Below are positions 12,311-25,157 of a stretch of 64,000 nt of DNA, piece by piece. This DNA is from Diadophis punctatus similis (Eukaryota; Chordata; Lepidosauria; Squamata; Dipsadidae): NCBI GenBank assembly GCA_023053685.1, contig JALIGW010000002.1, forward strand, positions 165,299,034-165,363,033. Reading direction: 5' to 3'. The notes beneath the pieces were generated by a model, which saw nothing but the letters and a program-made list of their open reading frames with translations, was not told the DNA's origin and ran no database searches. Each line of letters starts with the position of its first letter. Positions within the stretch are counted from its first letter, which is position 1. A program made the translations under genes and the position numbers.

Positions 12311-14403
12311 AAATAATCAATAACACTCTTATGATCCTCCTTGTTTCTATATTTGGGATCTGGACCATGATAACCTGGGATGAAACAAAACTGGATTTTT
12401 TTTAAAAAAAATGTTTTTAGGTACAAAACCCTTGCGCTTTCCCGCTTGCTGTGTTTCCCTCTTTTTCACTAGTTTTGTGTGTTGTGGTTTCCTCACCTCT
12501 AGGCTCTGTCAGATGAAGCATTTGGTCCAATACAAAAGCAAAGGTGGTCTTTAAGGTCCAACGGCCAAGTTGTGTATTTGCACCATAGAGCACAACAAAA
12601 TAAGCACTTTATTGAAAGCAAATGGCTACACTCAGAAAAACACATTCCTTCCTAACCCATCATCCCTAACATGTGTCTCCCGCCACAATAAGCTGAAAAC
12701 TCTAATTAAAAGCCACATAGTAGTCAATAAAGCACAGGTAAATATCCTTTTTCTGTTTCTTAATCTCACCATCATCCATCCTACATTGGCTTGATCCCCA
12801 CACCCTTTTCTGAAACCCTTGTATAATTTGGCATTTCTCAGTCTAGTGATTGCTGTACTCTTCTTTGTAAGATCTAGAGCAGAACTTTGCTTGGGTAAGA
12901 AATTAGTGCAATGGCTCAGTAATTTGCATAATTCTCTTGCTTGTCTCTTTTATATTCAATATAAGCATCGGGTTTTTCCAGTCCCCAGGCCACACAGTCT
13001 TGTTCCTTGTTTGTTGACAGACAGCTGTTAACATCTTGACTGGCTCATCTCCTGCAGTTTTAAACATAGGTATGCAGATATAATTATGCAAAGTCAGCAT
13101 ACAGCATCCGTTTCCAACATCCGGAGGAAGCGGTTCCCGGAGTTAAAAAAAACAACATTCCTAGCAGCTATAAAGTAAAATATACTATGTGAAAAGTATT
13201 GGGAGAAATGCATTCCGTAGAGCTGGATGTTATTTTAGAACATTTGTTTGAAAAAGTTAATGTTTAGGTTAGAAAACAAAGCCTTAGATATGACACACTT
13301 TTATTGGTCCAGCTATAAATAATCACCTCTATATATTCCATTTGGGCAACTGTTACAGGAGATGAACATTGTTTAAGATATTAATCCTGGTGGACCAATA
13401 AAATCTTAGAGAATCTTTTATGGGAACAGCAAGCCTGTGGTTTATGTGAAATGGAAAGAAAAACATTCTGCCTTCAGTTCCTTTGTTTATTTGTATATAT
13501 GTCTACTGAGTGCTGATCTGCTAAGGAGCTGGTGTCACTATGCCACAGTATTAAGTCCTTTGGAAGGTAAAGTGAATCAGACAAATGCATGCAAAATGTT
13601 GCAATTAGAATGTTGTAGAACTCAAAACACCAACAAAATGGTATTTAGTGGCTTGGAAAGCAGAGAAGAAGAATATATGTGAAGCTCATTTGGACTAGCA
13701 TATTCATTTTTTGCCAGGTTTTCACAAACAGTGGATAGACAATATGTAAATTAGTACAATCTCTGGTAGACTTATCTGTCCTCAAATCGAAATATGACTT
13801 GTTAGATAATATTTTCCAAAAGTCAACTTTGAGACTCCCAAGTTCTAAATATTTCTGGAAGGGAGGATCAGTAATTACCAAGCTACCACAGCCATATGAC
13901 AATAAACTTTTGACTTGTGGCTCCCTTTTTTCGTCTGGGCTGTCTTCACAATCCTTTTTGGTCTGTGGTCAACACATACATCAGCCATTTCTCTAAAATT
14001 CATATAACTCACGTTGCCAGGAAAGTATTCTCCATATATCACTTTACAGCTCCCAGAAAAATACACACCCCTTATTTTTTCACCTCTTGTTTGTACTTTC
14101 ATAGAAAAGCAAAAGAAGGTGTTTAGGAAGCAGCAAAAGGAAAGGGATAGCTGATTTGTGTGCATTCTTGTGTCAGAATGTTTAAGAAGAAAATCAGAAG
14201 AATGTCTTTGAAAGAATGAAAAATCTTTAAGCATCCTATTGGCAACTAATGTGCAGAACTATACTGTAATTCAAACAGTCAGTGATTGGACTACATTGTA
14301 GGTCTGAATTTTTATTTCCTGTCTCTTGGAATAAATCCACTTTCATTCAGATTTGCAAAGCTATTTCATTGTCTTACTGATTTTAATTTTTCTTTCTCCT
14401 CAG

Positions 14404-14429
14404 TGAACCAATTGGAAAGAAGAGATCTG
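14404..14429 (+). CDS. SH3PXD2B: SH3PXD2B coding exon, 26-nt microexon
   Basis: This is a tiny exon of the TKS4 scaffold. It follows a strong acceptor (ttttctttctcctcag) and ends at a consensus donor (ctg|gtaagg). It contributes one base of a split codon, then E-P-I-G-K-K-R-S, then the first base of the next codon. This is the basic segment between the PX domain (upstream, outside the window) and the first SH3 domain; the human protein has a closely similar GKKKSG stretch at this point (from memory). The phase fits the next exon at 25498 without a gap. Because it is so short, alternative use of the exon cannot be excluded. The call depends on the match and the splice sites, since 26 bases alone carry little information. 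Confidence 0.8.
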
Positions 14430-17400
14430 GTAAGGCCATTACTTGTACTTTTCTGCTTAATATTTATCTCTTTTCAAACTCTTTTGATCTGTTACAAAAT
14501 TATTTGAATTTGCCCACATCTATTGGCCATTACAAAGCTTGACTGATCCACATGCTTTTTGAACCATCTCTAAGAAAAACTAAATGAATTCTTCCCAAAT
14601 TGCTACTTGAATTTACCTTTTACCTTTTTATTATTCCTATTTTGTTCCACTTTCAGCATGGAAGCTAATGCGAGGCAGAAATGCATACAGTATGCCAGAA
14701 ATAAAAGGTGTCAAGGAATGGGGGTGGAGGAAGGTTTCATCTTTTATCTGCCTTTTTTTTATATCTGTGATGGTCTGTTTGAGATTGTTGGCTTTTGTTC
14801 TAGATCTTCAAGTGCAGCTTAAGTTCTTCAGAGAAAAGTTGCAACTTTGTCTCCTACCAAATAGCAGATAGCACAGTATTAAAGAAGATGGGAATAGAAT
14901 CATCTCGGCGTGTTTATGACTATGATTGTCTCTGAATCAGAATTTATATAATCCAATGATACCTAACCAAACAAAGACTCTTGACCAGGGGAAATATTAA
15001 GAGTTACTGGCAATAGCAAAGGACATGCCTGTTCCAATTGACAGACTTTTCCTTGTCTTTTGGTGAGGCACATATAAGGTCAATTGAACAGTATATATTC
15101 CATATGTGTGAGGAGATCTACTTTTGCTTGCATCACATTGTACTGGGCTTCTTTGTGATATCACCACTGAGGTGAGTAAACAGTGGGAAGAGAGTGTACA
15201 TACCATGGAAAGAAGTTTTTAAAAGTAGTTCTAGAAAAACATAGTTAAAGTAGTTCTAGTAGTTTAGCAAAAGTTTAAATTCTGCATTTCTTTTGTTCCT
15301 TTGGTTTCATGATAAAAACAAACCAAGGTCTTTTTCCCACTGGGCTATTCTGCTTAGATAAATACAATCTACAGCAATATTCCCCCAACAAGTTCACCCT
15401 GAGGTTTTCTTCTAATAAACAAAACAATCACTTGCATTTTTCAAACACACAAACTTTTATGTTTTGGTTTAGGAACTTGGTGATGCCTAGTGGCTCAGCA
15501 AATATTTGACGAAATACACATGTGATTATTCTCTTAGCATTGTATTTTCCTCCAGGTTTTCTTTCCACAACAAATGATATCCTCTGAGTTGTGAATCCAG
15601 CAGAAAGAAGGCAGAATAGGTTAATTGAGACAGATTGCAGACATACCATTTACCTTTGTTTCATAAAGATTGAGTGAATCTGTCCCATTGAATATACTCC
15701 ATTTAAATATACCAATCACACAGGGAGATGTTAGGTAGATCCATTGCAAGCAAGGTCAGGGACTGCTTTTCAAATGTTGATCTTTTCCTACAATTTTAAT
15801 TGTGTCATGGGGCAGGAGTCAGAAAAGACATACACCGTGGCTCTCCAAGATAAATCAGTCCGACACTCACAGCTAGCACAATCTTCACTTTCCTGAACAG
15901 CAGGTGGCAACTGTTTTTTGGCTTTGGCTGATTTTATTTTTTAAAAAGCTCATCCTAAAGTCCTAGAAAACTGCCAGATCAACATAATTCAGAGGAGGAA
16001 TGTCAGATAGGAATTTTCCTACCAAGAGGCGATCATAGGATCTTGCTTCCTTGAAGTCATTCGTACTTAGAAAACAAAACCGAGATTCAAATCTAATTAA
16101 CAAAATATTTATTTCAGTACAAAAGTAACAAAAACAAACCCTTAATAAGCTACATCTTCTCAGCTAATGGATTCACGTCTGCCTTCGGCCAGGCATCGAA
16201 GAAGAAGGGAAGTGGGAGTAGACAAAACTCCTGGAATGCACGCAAGCGTAGTAAAACACATCACATGTCATCACATGTCTGCTTGATTAGAAATTACAGT
16301 AAACCTAGAAAACAGTAGAGTTGCACAACTGGCAATTATTCACATCGTGACAAGGAAGAGAATATTTAGTTTTGCATTTGTCTATTAAGCAGGGTTGGAT
16401 CTGTAAGTATGTGGATAGAAAATTCCCAGAACATTCCAGACTTGTTGTTTGGATTGGAAAATTTAAAAAATAATTCTGAAAAAAGCTAATGGCCAACTGC
16501 TTTTCTGTTCTTCCCATAAGAAGCACCTGAATATGTTCACATAGTCAGCAGGAAATCAACTGACTTGAAGGGAAATCACTTGTCACATTTTCTAAATCTG
16601 ATTCACCAAACTGTTATATGAGAAGAAATAGAATCAATTATCTATCCATTATAGGGACCTCCAAGAGTAAAAATATTTTTTTTCTCTTTATCCCCCAGAT
16701 CTTTTTCTTTCTTTCTTCTGCAAGATTTCCCCAAGTTCATATCTCTTGCTCCTAGATGAATGGTGTTTGTTTTGGCTTTACAAGGATTCATAACTCTGAT
16801 AATCAGTTCACTGTTAACTTGAAAATCCAAATTGACATACAATTAACCTCCCTAATACTCTCCCTTCTCTGAATTTATATTCTTGCACCTTCCTCATGGC
16901 CATTCTCCATCATTTTTGTTCTTTCATCAGGATTTATCCAGAGACCGGCTTCTGTCCTTCTGAGAGGTAGTAACAGCAAAACATACTACTTGAGACTTAA
17001 CTTTCTTTCCTTACTGCTGAGCAACACTTGCTGCTTCTCTTGGGTATTCTGATCAGTCATGGCTTTGTAGGACCACTGCTTCCTTCTGGGTTGAGTGTGG
17101 GACCAAAAAATAATAATTAAAAAATCCACACTATACAACAGTTAATAAAATCCCACCTGTTTGATTTTCGGCTAACTAGGTAGCAACTCTTCTGCTTTGC
17201 TGGTGGCGGCCTCAGTACTCTGGTGATAATCTGGGAAGAAATTTCATAATGGGTTGAATGAAAACAACTTGGGATATCTGGTGAAAAGTAGTATGGTTAA
17301 TCTGGATTTGGATAAATCACCACAGTTATTTTCTATGCATTCATTTTTATGCATACAGATGATGAAAATGTCTAATGCCTAATCACAGGATTGAATTACA

Positions 17401-17640
17401 TGTGTTTAACCTGAATAAGCCTATCTCTGATTATTCATAATTTTACATTCTTATTATTATTAAAATGTGCCATTGTCTTTTGAGGTCTCTTGATGGCTTA
17501 CAATAAATAAATTAACATCAGAATTAAACCTGAATTATTCTAAACAAGAAAAAAAAAGTGTTTAAAAACCTGTTCTTATGGCTCTGGAAAAGGCAACCAA
17601 GGGGTGATGTTCTTGACTCAACGGGAAGTGCATTCCCAGG

Positions 17641-17715
17641 AATTCGCCGCCCTGAGTCCCTCGGGAGTAGGGCGGCATATAAGAACCAAGAAATAAATAA
17701 ATAAATAAATAAACT
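17641..17715 (+). mobile_element. LINE/SINE 3' tail (CR1/L2 type)
   Basis: The phrase cgccgccctgagtccctcgg, then gtagggcggcatataag, then (aaat)n is a common 3' end of non-LTR elements in squamates. Only the tail is recognisable. Confidence 0.55.
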
Positions 17716-19474
17716 GTGGCTACTGCAAAGGCTTGGCTCTGATTCAGCATGAACCATGCCCCAGCAGCTGCAGGCAAAACCGCTCAGAGCATCTCAGTAA
17801 TTGGGGATCCTGTAAAAGGAGATTCTTGCTAGCAACTTGGACCCAAATTGTCTTGGACTTTCACTCAGAAACACCTTGGTAACTATTGCAGGATTTTTAG
17901 TACAAATGAATTCTCCTAGAGACCAGCCTGGTCGCTGAGTTTTTCACCCACTGGAAGTTCCAAAGAAGGAACTAAGGAACTAACCCATCCATGTAAGCTT
18001 CATTACAGTAGTCAAGCCTGAAGACATTCTGATTCATGCACTACATTTCTAAGACCATTATCTTCCGGGAAGGAGTTGTAGAGCTGAAGCTAATAAAAGG
18101 CCATTTCCACCATGTGAAAAATTAGGGGAAATTCAGATAAAATGCAATTGTGATCCTTCGAGGGAGCAGGGGTGTGTGCGATCTATTTGTAACAAGGAAA
18201 TCTAGCACTTCCCTGGCATCATGACACTTCATAATGAGCAGCTCCTTATTATCTGGATTCAGCTTCACTTTATTTATTCTTCCACCCATTAACAACTGCA
18301 GGCAGGGCACTCGAGGGAGCTATGCCATTAGCTGCAGCTATTGCAGAGAAATTTGGATGTCATCGACATAATGATAGCAGGCATCGTCCAGTGGTTTCGT
18401 CTACATGAATGAAAGACAAGAATGAGAGATAGCAAGACCCTCTGAGGGGTATATATAATAGCTTCTGTTTCAAGGAGTGATTGTCTCCAGGGAATGCCGT
18501 GTGAAACCTGTGTGAGAGATGGAAACAGAGCAAAGCAGCACCTTTTATTTCTTTGATCTCTTGGGTGATCCAAAAGATTGGGTTATGATGGTCAATGACA
18601 TCAAAGATATTGAGAAGTCAAGAATAATCAATAGAGTCACATTCCTTCTTATAATCCCTAAACAAAGATTGGCCATTGGGCTGACTGGTCAATCTCAACT
18701 CACAACTACTTGTGAATTGATTTGAAGTAGATCAAGATATGGTAATATTATTTCAGGATTTCCAGAAGATGAGAAATTACCACTCTGAATTATTTTAATA
18801 TTTTTAAACTATAGTTTATTCTTTGAATTATTTTGATATTTTTAAACTATAGTTCAAACTAGACTATATTTGCCCATTTTTGAAGAGGCTTTTTTATCCA
18901 GGCTCTTTTATCAGTTGTTAAATAATTGGTTCTTTGAAGGCACTTTACTTTCCCTCAGAGCAAGATTTATAATATTAACTAAAGCATTTCTATTAACTTG
19001 TTAGTTGGAAATGCAAATTAGATTGGACAAGGATTATCTATTTTCAGGAGACATCAAAAATTAATTTAAATCAATTATTACCACATGTTAAAATGTATAG
19101 CCTAATAGGCTATACCAATTAGGTATATAGCTGCTGCAAATACTAAAAACTTAATGAAGTGAAAATCCTCTTCAAAGTATTTTAATGGAATTAAAAATGA
19201 CTCCCAAATAGTATAAAAATTACTTGTCTTTGAAAGGAATCTTAGGTCTCAGTTCCTGAGCTTTATATCTGTCAGTTTCCATTTGGCTAATGATTTAGTT
19301 TTGGCCATCAATAATTAAAAAGTATTTAAAATCTTATTTCTAGAAGGTAGGTCATTTAAAATCTTGCCTTTAGAAATGTGTCATTGAAGTCTTCTCCAAC
19401 ACTTAATGGTGGTGTCAGTTCTTTTTCCCAATAATGTTCATAAATAAGAGGTATATAAACATATAAATTTACAT

Positions 19475-19556
19475 CTGTAAGCCACCTAGAGTCACCATGA
19501 GTAGTTGGGCAGCCATATAAATTTTCTTAACACATAAAAATAAATAAAATAAAAAG
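19475..19556 (+). mobile_element. LINE/SINE 3' tail fragment
   Basis: The phrase gtaagccacctagagtcacc followed by cagccatataaatt and an (ataaa)-rich end is a diverged copy of the same kind of tail as at 17641. Confidence 0.45.
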
Positions 19557-20827
19557 AATGTATTCTTGTACAAATCTGTTGTCCAAAACTCGTGCCAAAC
19601 AATGATGGCAAATGTTTGGGTATGTAGAAGAATGGCCAATGCAGTGAAGTCAGTGAATTGCATAATCAAGAGAATTTCTCCATAAGGTTCTATGGCAAGT
19701 CACAGATTTTCTAAACATTCATTTGGTTTCCAAAACATGTTTTATTTGACAGTGTTGGGGGAATCACAGCTTGACTCAAAAGCCCAAAAAGACCTCAACC
19801 GTAATAATAATAATGTAATTAAAGAATATAAATTTAAAACTAGTTGTTGATCTTTTTCTGTGGTAGTATCTCTTCTGTATACTTATTACTCCTTGAAATA
19901 AGTTATCAATGACTGTGTCACATTCGTTTTCTAATATTGTCGTTCTTTATTTTAACTTGCCATACAATGTTGAGCCTTTGTTCTTGCAACCAATGGTTGA
20001 GGTTTTTTTAATGTCAGATTTATATATCTTCTTCATGTCTAATATTTCTACATTAGTCTTGGGCTTTGGAGCTCAGTTTAACACATTTTGGGCAAAATAG
20101 TTTTTATCTAACCCAGATATTTGTAGAATAATGCTGCTTTCCATATAGTTCTTTGATTAAATTTAGTAACCACTGCAGCCAATCCTGACTCATTTTGCTG
20201 CTTCTGAGGAGCCAAAAATAGTACGTCAATTTAAGAATCTCAACACTTATCCCAGAAAATGGCCATTTTTTTCCTGCAAATGTACTTACTGTTTAGTGTT
20301 TGGGAATGATTGTCCTGGAAAGAAGAAAAAGCTGCTGAAAATAAACTCGAGCTTTTTCCACTCCGTGCTGTTTATTGCGTTGTGATGATGGCTGTAATAG
20401 GCAGTTTGGAGGTGCCAGAGCTGCATGTTAAAGCTGCAAATAGCCCCAGGATACTGTGAGTAATTATATAGGGAGTTGGGGACAGGAAAATGACTTTCTT
20501 CTCTTTTCCTGCAGTTGTTTGCCTTCTGCTGACCTCATTCTTTAGTCAAACCTGAGAGGCAGTTAGCAACAGGCAGGAGACGGACCCGGACCCTCCAGTC
20601 AACATTGCTCTGGACATTAGACTTGTCTCTTTGTGGCAGTTTCCTCCATTTATCTTTCAGGGACAGGACACTGTAATTAAAAGCAACTGTGCCTCTGCCC
20701 TGCTCGCCTTGAATATCATAGACCCATAATAGTAGAATCTCATAGTTTCCATCTTGGTGATATCCGGCTGTGTTAGACAATTTCCAAGCAACAGGGCTCC
20801 CAGTCATATCTGGAATACACCTGAGAA

Positions 20828-20946
20828 TATACTGATAAACCAATAATGAGGACCCAGATTGTTGGGGGCAATATGCTGAACTCTGTAAACCACTTAGAGA
20901 GGGCTGTAAAGCACTGTGAAGCGGTATATAAGTCTAAGTGCTATTG
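20828..20946 (+). mobile_element. LINE/SINE 3' tail fragment
   Basis: The segment ctctgtaaaccacttagaga, then ggctgtaaagcactgtgaag and cggtatataagtctaagtgc, is a typical squamate non-LTR tail. A related sequence in the opposite orientation is at 21415-21655. Confidence 0.55.
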
Positions 20947-21414
20947 CTAATAAGAGAAATGATCGCCTATTTTCAAAGCCTACATATTTTTTCCCCCGGG
21001 AAGGTGTATTTAACCATAGATCTTCCCAGGACTGATCATGCAGCCATGTACAAGTTAGAGTGGTGCACCCATAAGTTGGCACTGATAGTCTGTCTGTACT
21101 GTACAATTAGGCTATTCTTTCTACAAAATATTCTTGTCTTTTCTTGCTGCTGGTTTCATCATGATGTCTCTGATAAATTTTCTTCATAGCGTTGATCTGC
21201 TTTGCCATATATTTGATTCAAAGCCAATTTATTGCATCAGTTGGAGAATCTGGCTTGTTTTTGTTGCCTTCATTCCTTTTTCTTATTTGCACAAAAACTG
21301 TTCCTTTCCTTAGAATAGTATTTTAGATCAGAGTCTTTTGTCCCTGACCATCATGGACACTGAAATTTGCAAAGACCTTAAACTTACTTAATTTTATATA
21401 GCAAAGCAATGGCA

Positions 21415-21655
21415 ATAGCTTTTAGGTTTATATATTGCTCCTTAGCACTTTACATCACTCTCTAGGTAGTTTACCATGTAGAAGCATTGTTTTGCACATT
21501 AACTCCAACAATCTGGGTCCTCATTTTACTGACCTTGGAAGGATGGAAGGCTGAGTCAACCTTGACCTTGCCCATCCAGATCGAACTCCACTCTGTGGGC
21601 AGAGTTTGCCTGCAAGTACAATGCTGCACTTTAACCATGGCTCACTCCTATATGT
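21415..21655 (-). mobile_element. LINE/SINE-derived repeat, reverse orientation
   Basis: The stretch caacaatctgggtcctcatt, then ggaaggatggaaggctgagt and ctgcactttaaccatgg, is a common reptilian repeat (complement of a short LINE-tailed SINE). Its limits are approximate. Confidence 0.5.
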
Positions 21656-21669
21656 CTTCATTTCACTTA

Positions 21670-22646
21670 TCTCTATATATAAAAGCGAAAACCACTCACA
21701 CATTAATCACGAAATCTCCAGAACCGTAAAGCCTACAAACTTGAAATTTGCCACGTATGTTCCTCTTGGCTTCTAGGTGCTCACTAAGAAAGGATTTTTC
21801 AAAATGACCATCGGAGCATGAGTATTTCTTATATTATTATTAACAAGCTCTGATGCTAATGAGTTCTACTCCCCCCTCCCCACCTGAAAAGAAATCTGAT
21901 CCAAATGCAAAACACAAGCAGAGGAGTTTCAGTTTCACTTTTGCTTTCACAGCAGCAAGCAGCTTTACTACAGAACAGTTGAGCTAAGCCACGCACAGAC
22001 TCCTTCCTCTCTCCTTCTTGCTCACAAATACTGTTTGAGTTTCCAAACGCCACTCAACTCACTCATTCACTAACAGGACGCTAGCCAGATGAATACCAAT
22101 GGATGCTGGTAGGCAAAGACATATTTTCCCCCCTCCTCAGTTCAGATGAATCTGTTCCTTCTACTGTAACACCAGTTAAAGGGAAAAGAGGCAAAAAACG
22201 CAGGAAAAGATTTACAGATGCAATTAGGAAAACACAAGTAAGGGAAGCTGCCTGTTTCTCCCATGGCCAATTCTATGTGACATGCTCCAGAGTCAATTCA
22301 CCTGACAGCCTGGTCATCCTCCAGCTAGACAGCAAAACTAGGAATGTTGTTTACAGGGAGATCCTGAGCAATTTATCTGAGGGACGAATTGAAAGTCTAT
22401 GCTATACAACTTATTAGCCTGGCTACATAGACAAAACAGCCACGGTTGCTGCTGAGATTAAAGGGCTTAAGCCCATCTATTTCATTGTTGTTACACTTAC
22501 AATAATGTCATCTGTAACAGAAACTTACTTTACCGTCTCTAACAAAATAACACAGTCACTTTTTTAACTACTCATTAATTTTCAAGCTTTAAGTGTCAAT
22601 TTATCCCCATCACATAGTTTCGTAGCAAAGCACGGGTATCAGCTAG
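21670..22646 (+). mobile_element. Helitron (internally deleted)
   Basis: The 5' end is a|tctctatatataaaagcg and the 3' end is cacgggtatcagctag|t. This is the TC...CTAG layout of Helitrons inserted between A and T, without target duplication. The 5' region reads on through cactcacacattaatcacga, familiar from vertebrate Helitrons. Inside, 22250-22375 encodes the C-terminal motif of the Helitron helicase. Most of the Rep/helicase is gone. The interior at 22079-22140 shares gctagccagatgaatac and a following t/c-rich run with the MITE at 276-700. Confidence 0.8.
22250..22375 (+). pseudogene. Helitron helicase C-terminal remnant
   Basis: The frame open from about 22103 reads AACFSHGQFYVTCSRVNSP at this point and then NVVYREIL. 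This matches the conserved end of PIF1-like Helitron helicases, where FSHGQ-YVA-SRV is the last helicase motif. The upstream part of the same frame is a lysine/arginine-rich run of unknown origin (KRGKKRRKR). Only about 40 residues of the helicase are kept, so it is non-functional. Confidence 0.8.
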
Positions 22647-22974
22647 TATAATATAATCCTCTAAATTGTATGTGGTGATGCTCTCACTGAGGGAGAAGCA
22701 GCATTCATACTTCTTCTTTTCTGGAAGAAGTTACCCGCAGAAGTCCCCCTTAGTCCCAAGCTGTTTTCCCAGGAATAATGTATTCCACCTTCATAATTGC
22801 ACACAGATTTTATCGATGTAAGTTAAAACCTGTCTTCATCATTGTTATATCGGTACAGAAGTGCTTCGGATGATATAGTCACTAGAGTGGCCAAACAGAA
22901 TATGTAAACAGTGCCAAAATTTTAAGAGACATACATAGAAATTCTTTCTAACCAACAAACGGGGGTTGGCCCAT

Positions 22975-23378
22975 CCCACTTGCTTCAGCCTACTTCGGAT
23001 CCCATCTGCCAAAGAAGTTTAGTTGGCAGGGTCCAGGAGAAGAGCCTTCTGCTGTAGTCTCCACCCTTTGGAACATTCCCCCACTGGAGTTGAGGTCGGC
23101 CTCCACATTCCTGCCCTTCCAGAAGAGCTTTAAAATCTGGCTCTATTGGCTGGCCTGGGCCCCCGTGGGGCAATCTATGCCGGGACTGGCAGATGGGGTA
23201 GAGAGAAGAATCCCCACCCTTACATTGTCTGTTCTCTTGGTTTTTAGTTTCTCATTTAATCTTTTCACTTTAACCATTTCATATTTTCTTTTTTTAAAAC
23301 CTTTTGCCATTTTGTAAGCCACCCAAAGTCACTGCAACAGTGAGATAGGCAGCATATAAATTTAATAAATAAATAAAC
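22975..23378 (+). mobile_element. LINE 3' end (CR1/L2 type)
   Basis: The segment contains sequence reading like the last part of a reverse-transcriptase ORF or its UTR (ccttccagaagagctttaaa, tctggctctattggctggcc). It ends with gtaagccacccaaagtcact, gcagcatataaatttaa and (taaa)n. It is diverged, with no intact frame. Confidence 0.5.
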
Positions 23379-23544
23379 CCATTCCTCAAGAATGTTCTGA
23401 TTAAAGGGCATTTCCTTCCTCTTAAAGCAAGGATTACTTACTGCTAAAATCAGGCATATTTAATATTAAATAGGTAGTAAATATAATTCTAAAAGAAACC
23501 AAATATTCAGAGTATGCCTTTGTAGTCAGGACAAACATTACCTT

Positions 23545-24028
23545 CAAAAGTATTTTTGGTTCACGTGCCAAAATGGGTGTGGTGCGGGGGGTGCATGCGT
23601 GCCCACACCCATAATTCCATGCGCCCCCCCCCCGCACATGAACGTGCGACACCCCCGCTCCCGGTACGCGATGGCACGCCCATTTTTCACTCTTCCCAGG
23701 CTTCAGAGCCTTTCTAGGAGCCTGGGGAGGGCAAAAACAGCCTTCCCCACCCCCCCAGGGGCCCTCCGGAGGCAGAAAATGGCCCATTTGCCAAGTTCTG
23801 GTTGAACTGGAAGGCCCATTTTTTTGCTCTCCCCAAGCTCCAGAGCCTTTCTAGGAGCCTGGGGAGAGCAAAAAACGGGCCTTCCCCACCCCCACCCCAG
23901 GAGGCTGAAAACAGGCTGTTTCTCAGTGGGCCCAGAACGCCTGAAAATTAGCTGGCTGTTGCGCACATGCGCGCTGGACCTGATCTCGCGTGCCCGCCAA
24001 TATGGCCCTAGGTTCGCCACCACGGGTA
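23545..24028. mobile_element. hAT-type MITE, left end lost
   Basis: The right end taggttcgccaccacgg matches the family of 9674-10088 and 34294-34745. The interior has two partial copies of a unit containing tttctaggagcctgggga (about 23712 and 23848). The expected left end is missing, so no target duplication can be read. The element abuts a CR1 fragment. Confidence 0.55.
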
Positions 24029-24031
24029 TAG

Positions 24032-24105
24032 GTTCTCCTGCTCAAATGGGGGATTAGACCAGAAGACCTCCAAAGTCTCTTCCAACTCTGTTATTCTAAG
24101 TTCTA
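24032..24105 (+). mobile_element. CR1 LINE 3' UTR fragment
   Basis: The sequence gattagaccagaagacctcc, aaagtctcttccaactctgt and tattct is the plus-oriented equivalent of the CR1 ends at 9586 and 10327. Confidence 0.65.
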
Positions 24106-24799
24106 AGCTATGCGCTTAATTGGAAAAAACTAGCTTCATTTTTTTAAAGGGTTGTGGTGGTTGTGGCTTTAAACCACATCCTCCGGAAGTACAGATCTGC
24201 TGCTGTTGCTGGGCCAGATGGAGTGACCACAGGAAATGAAATCAAATAGTTGCATTTGGCATACACAAACCCAATGTAAGGCAAGAGTTACCCTCCCCTC
24301 CCATTAATACAGATTTTTCTGTTGAAAATGAGGTATCCAAATAAGTTTAACTACATTGGAAATATCCTGTTATTGCATACATTGAAAAGTCTTCTATTTT
24401 TAAACTCACTTTGATAAATTCTTCATTTTAGCTAATATGCTTAATGACTTTGGAAGTTTTAATTGATTTTTTCCCAGCCTAATTTGTACTCCAACTAATT
24501 CAGCAAACCTTTGAGTTAATGGAAGGTTTTCAGAAATCAGATTTCTGCTTTTGAGTAAAAAAAAATCTTCCTTTTTTCCTGCTTATCTATCCTTTTACAG
24601 TATGTTATGAGTCAGAGTTAATGTCTCAATCTGGTTCTCTAGTTTTTGTTTTTGTTCTAGCTTTATTCATTGTCATTGTTGATTAATAATGTACTGACTG
24701 ATGAACACACTTCTAACCATTAAATTACCGAAACTTGAGGGTATTCCTGAAGGTCAGGGAGAAAAAGATTTGTGCTGTACTTAAATACCCACAATAACC

Positions 24800-25157
24800 T
24801 AGGGGTGTGATGGCTCAGGGGCTAAGACGCTGAGCTTGTCGATCAGAAGGTCGGCAGTTCAGTGGTTCGAATTCCTAGCGCCGTGTAACGGGGTGAGCGC
24901 CCGTTACTTGTCCCAGCTTCTGCCAAACTGGCAGTTCAAAAGCACATAAAAAATGTAAGTGGAAAAATAGGGACCACTTTGGTGGGAAGGTAACAGCGCT
25001 CCGTGCGCCCTCGACATTTAGTCATGCTTGCCACATGACCACGGAGAACGTCTTCGGAGAGCGCTGGATCTTCGGCTTAGAAACGGAGATGAGCACCACC
25101 CCTAGAGCCAGAAACGACTAGCATGCATGTGCGGGGGGAACCTTTATCTTTTTTGTC
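24800..25157 (+). mobile_element. Sauria-type SINE with BovB-like tail
   Basis: The head has tRNA-like A and B boxes (gatggctcaggggctaagac; agtggttcgaattcc). The body holds gtaacggggtgagcgcccgt and agggaccactttggtgggaa. The tail ccacatgaccacggagaac ... agccagaaacgactagcat ends in ggggggaacctttatctttt. This order matches the Sauria SINE family of squamates, whose tail resembles BovB LINEs (family knowledge). The copy is nearly full length. Confidence 0.85.

Larger units (their letters stand above)
1..14403 (+). other. SH3PXD2B intron (5' part outside window)
   Basis: I found no coding exon here. The next exon downstream begins in mid-codon, so this is the 3' portion of an intron, or of several if a PX exon was missed. 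I looked for the expected PX-domain peptides just before the GKKRS segment and did not find them. The stretch holds hAT, mariner-type and CR1 copies listed separately, simple AT-rich sequence (about 3440-3475 and 11450-11510), and older repeat-like sequence at about 6725-8500 that I cannot assign to a family. Confidence 0.7.

Noticed and set aside
13875..14234. A 119-codon minus-strand frame upstream of the microexon
   Set aside because: No domain, biased AT-rich composition and no supporting splice sites; probably chance.
24800..24900. tRNA-like A and B boxes
   Set aside because: They are part of a SINE; the continuing SINE body and tail exclude a functional tRNA gene. The same applies to 12091-12150.
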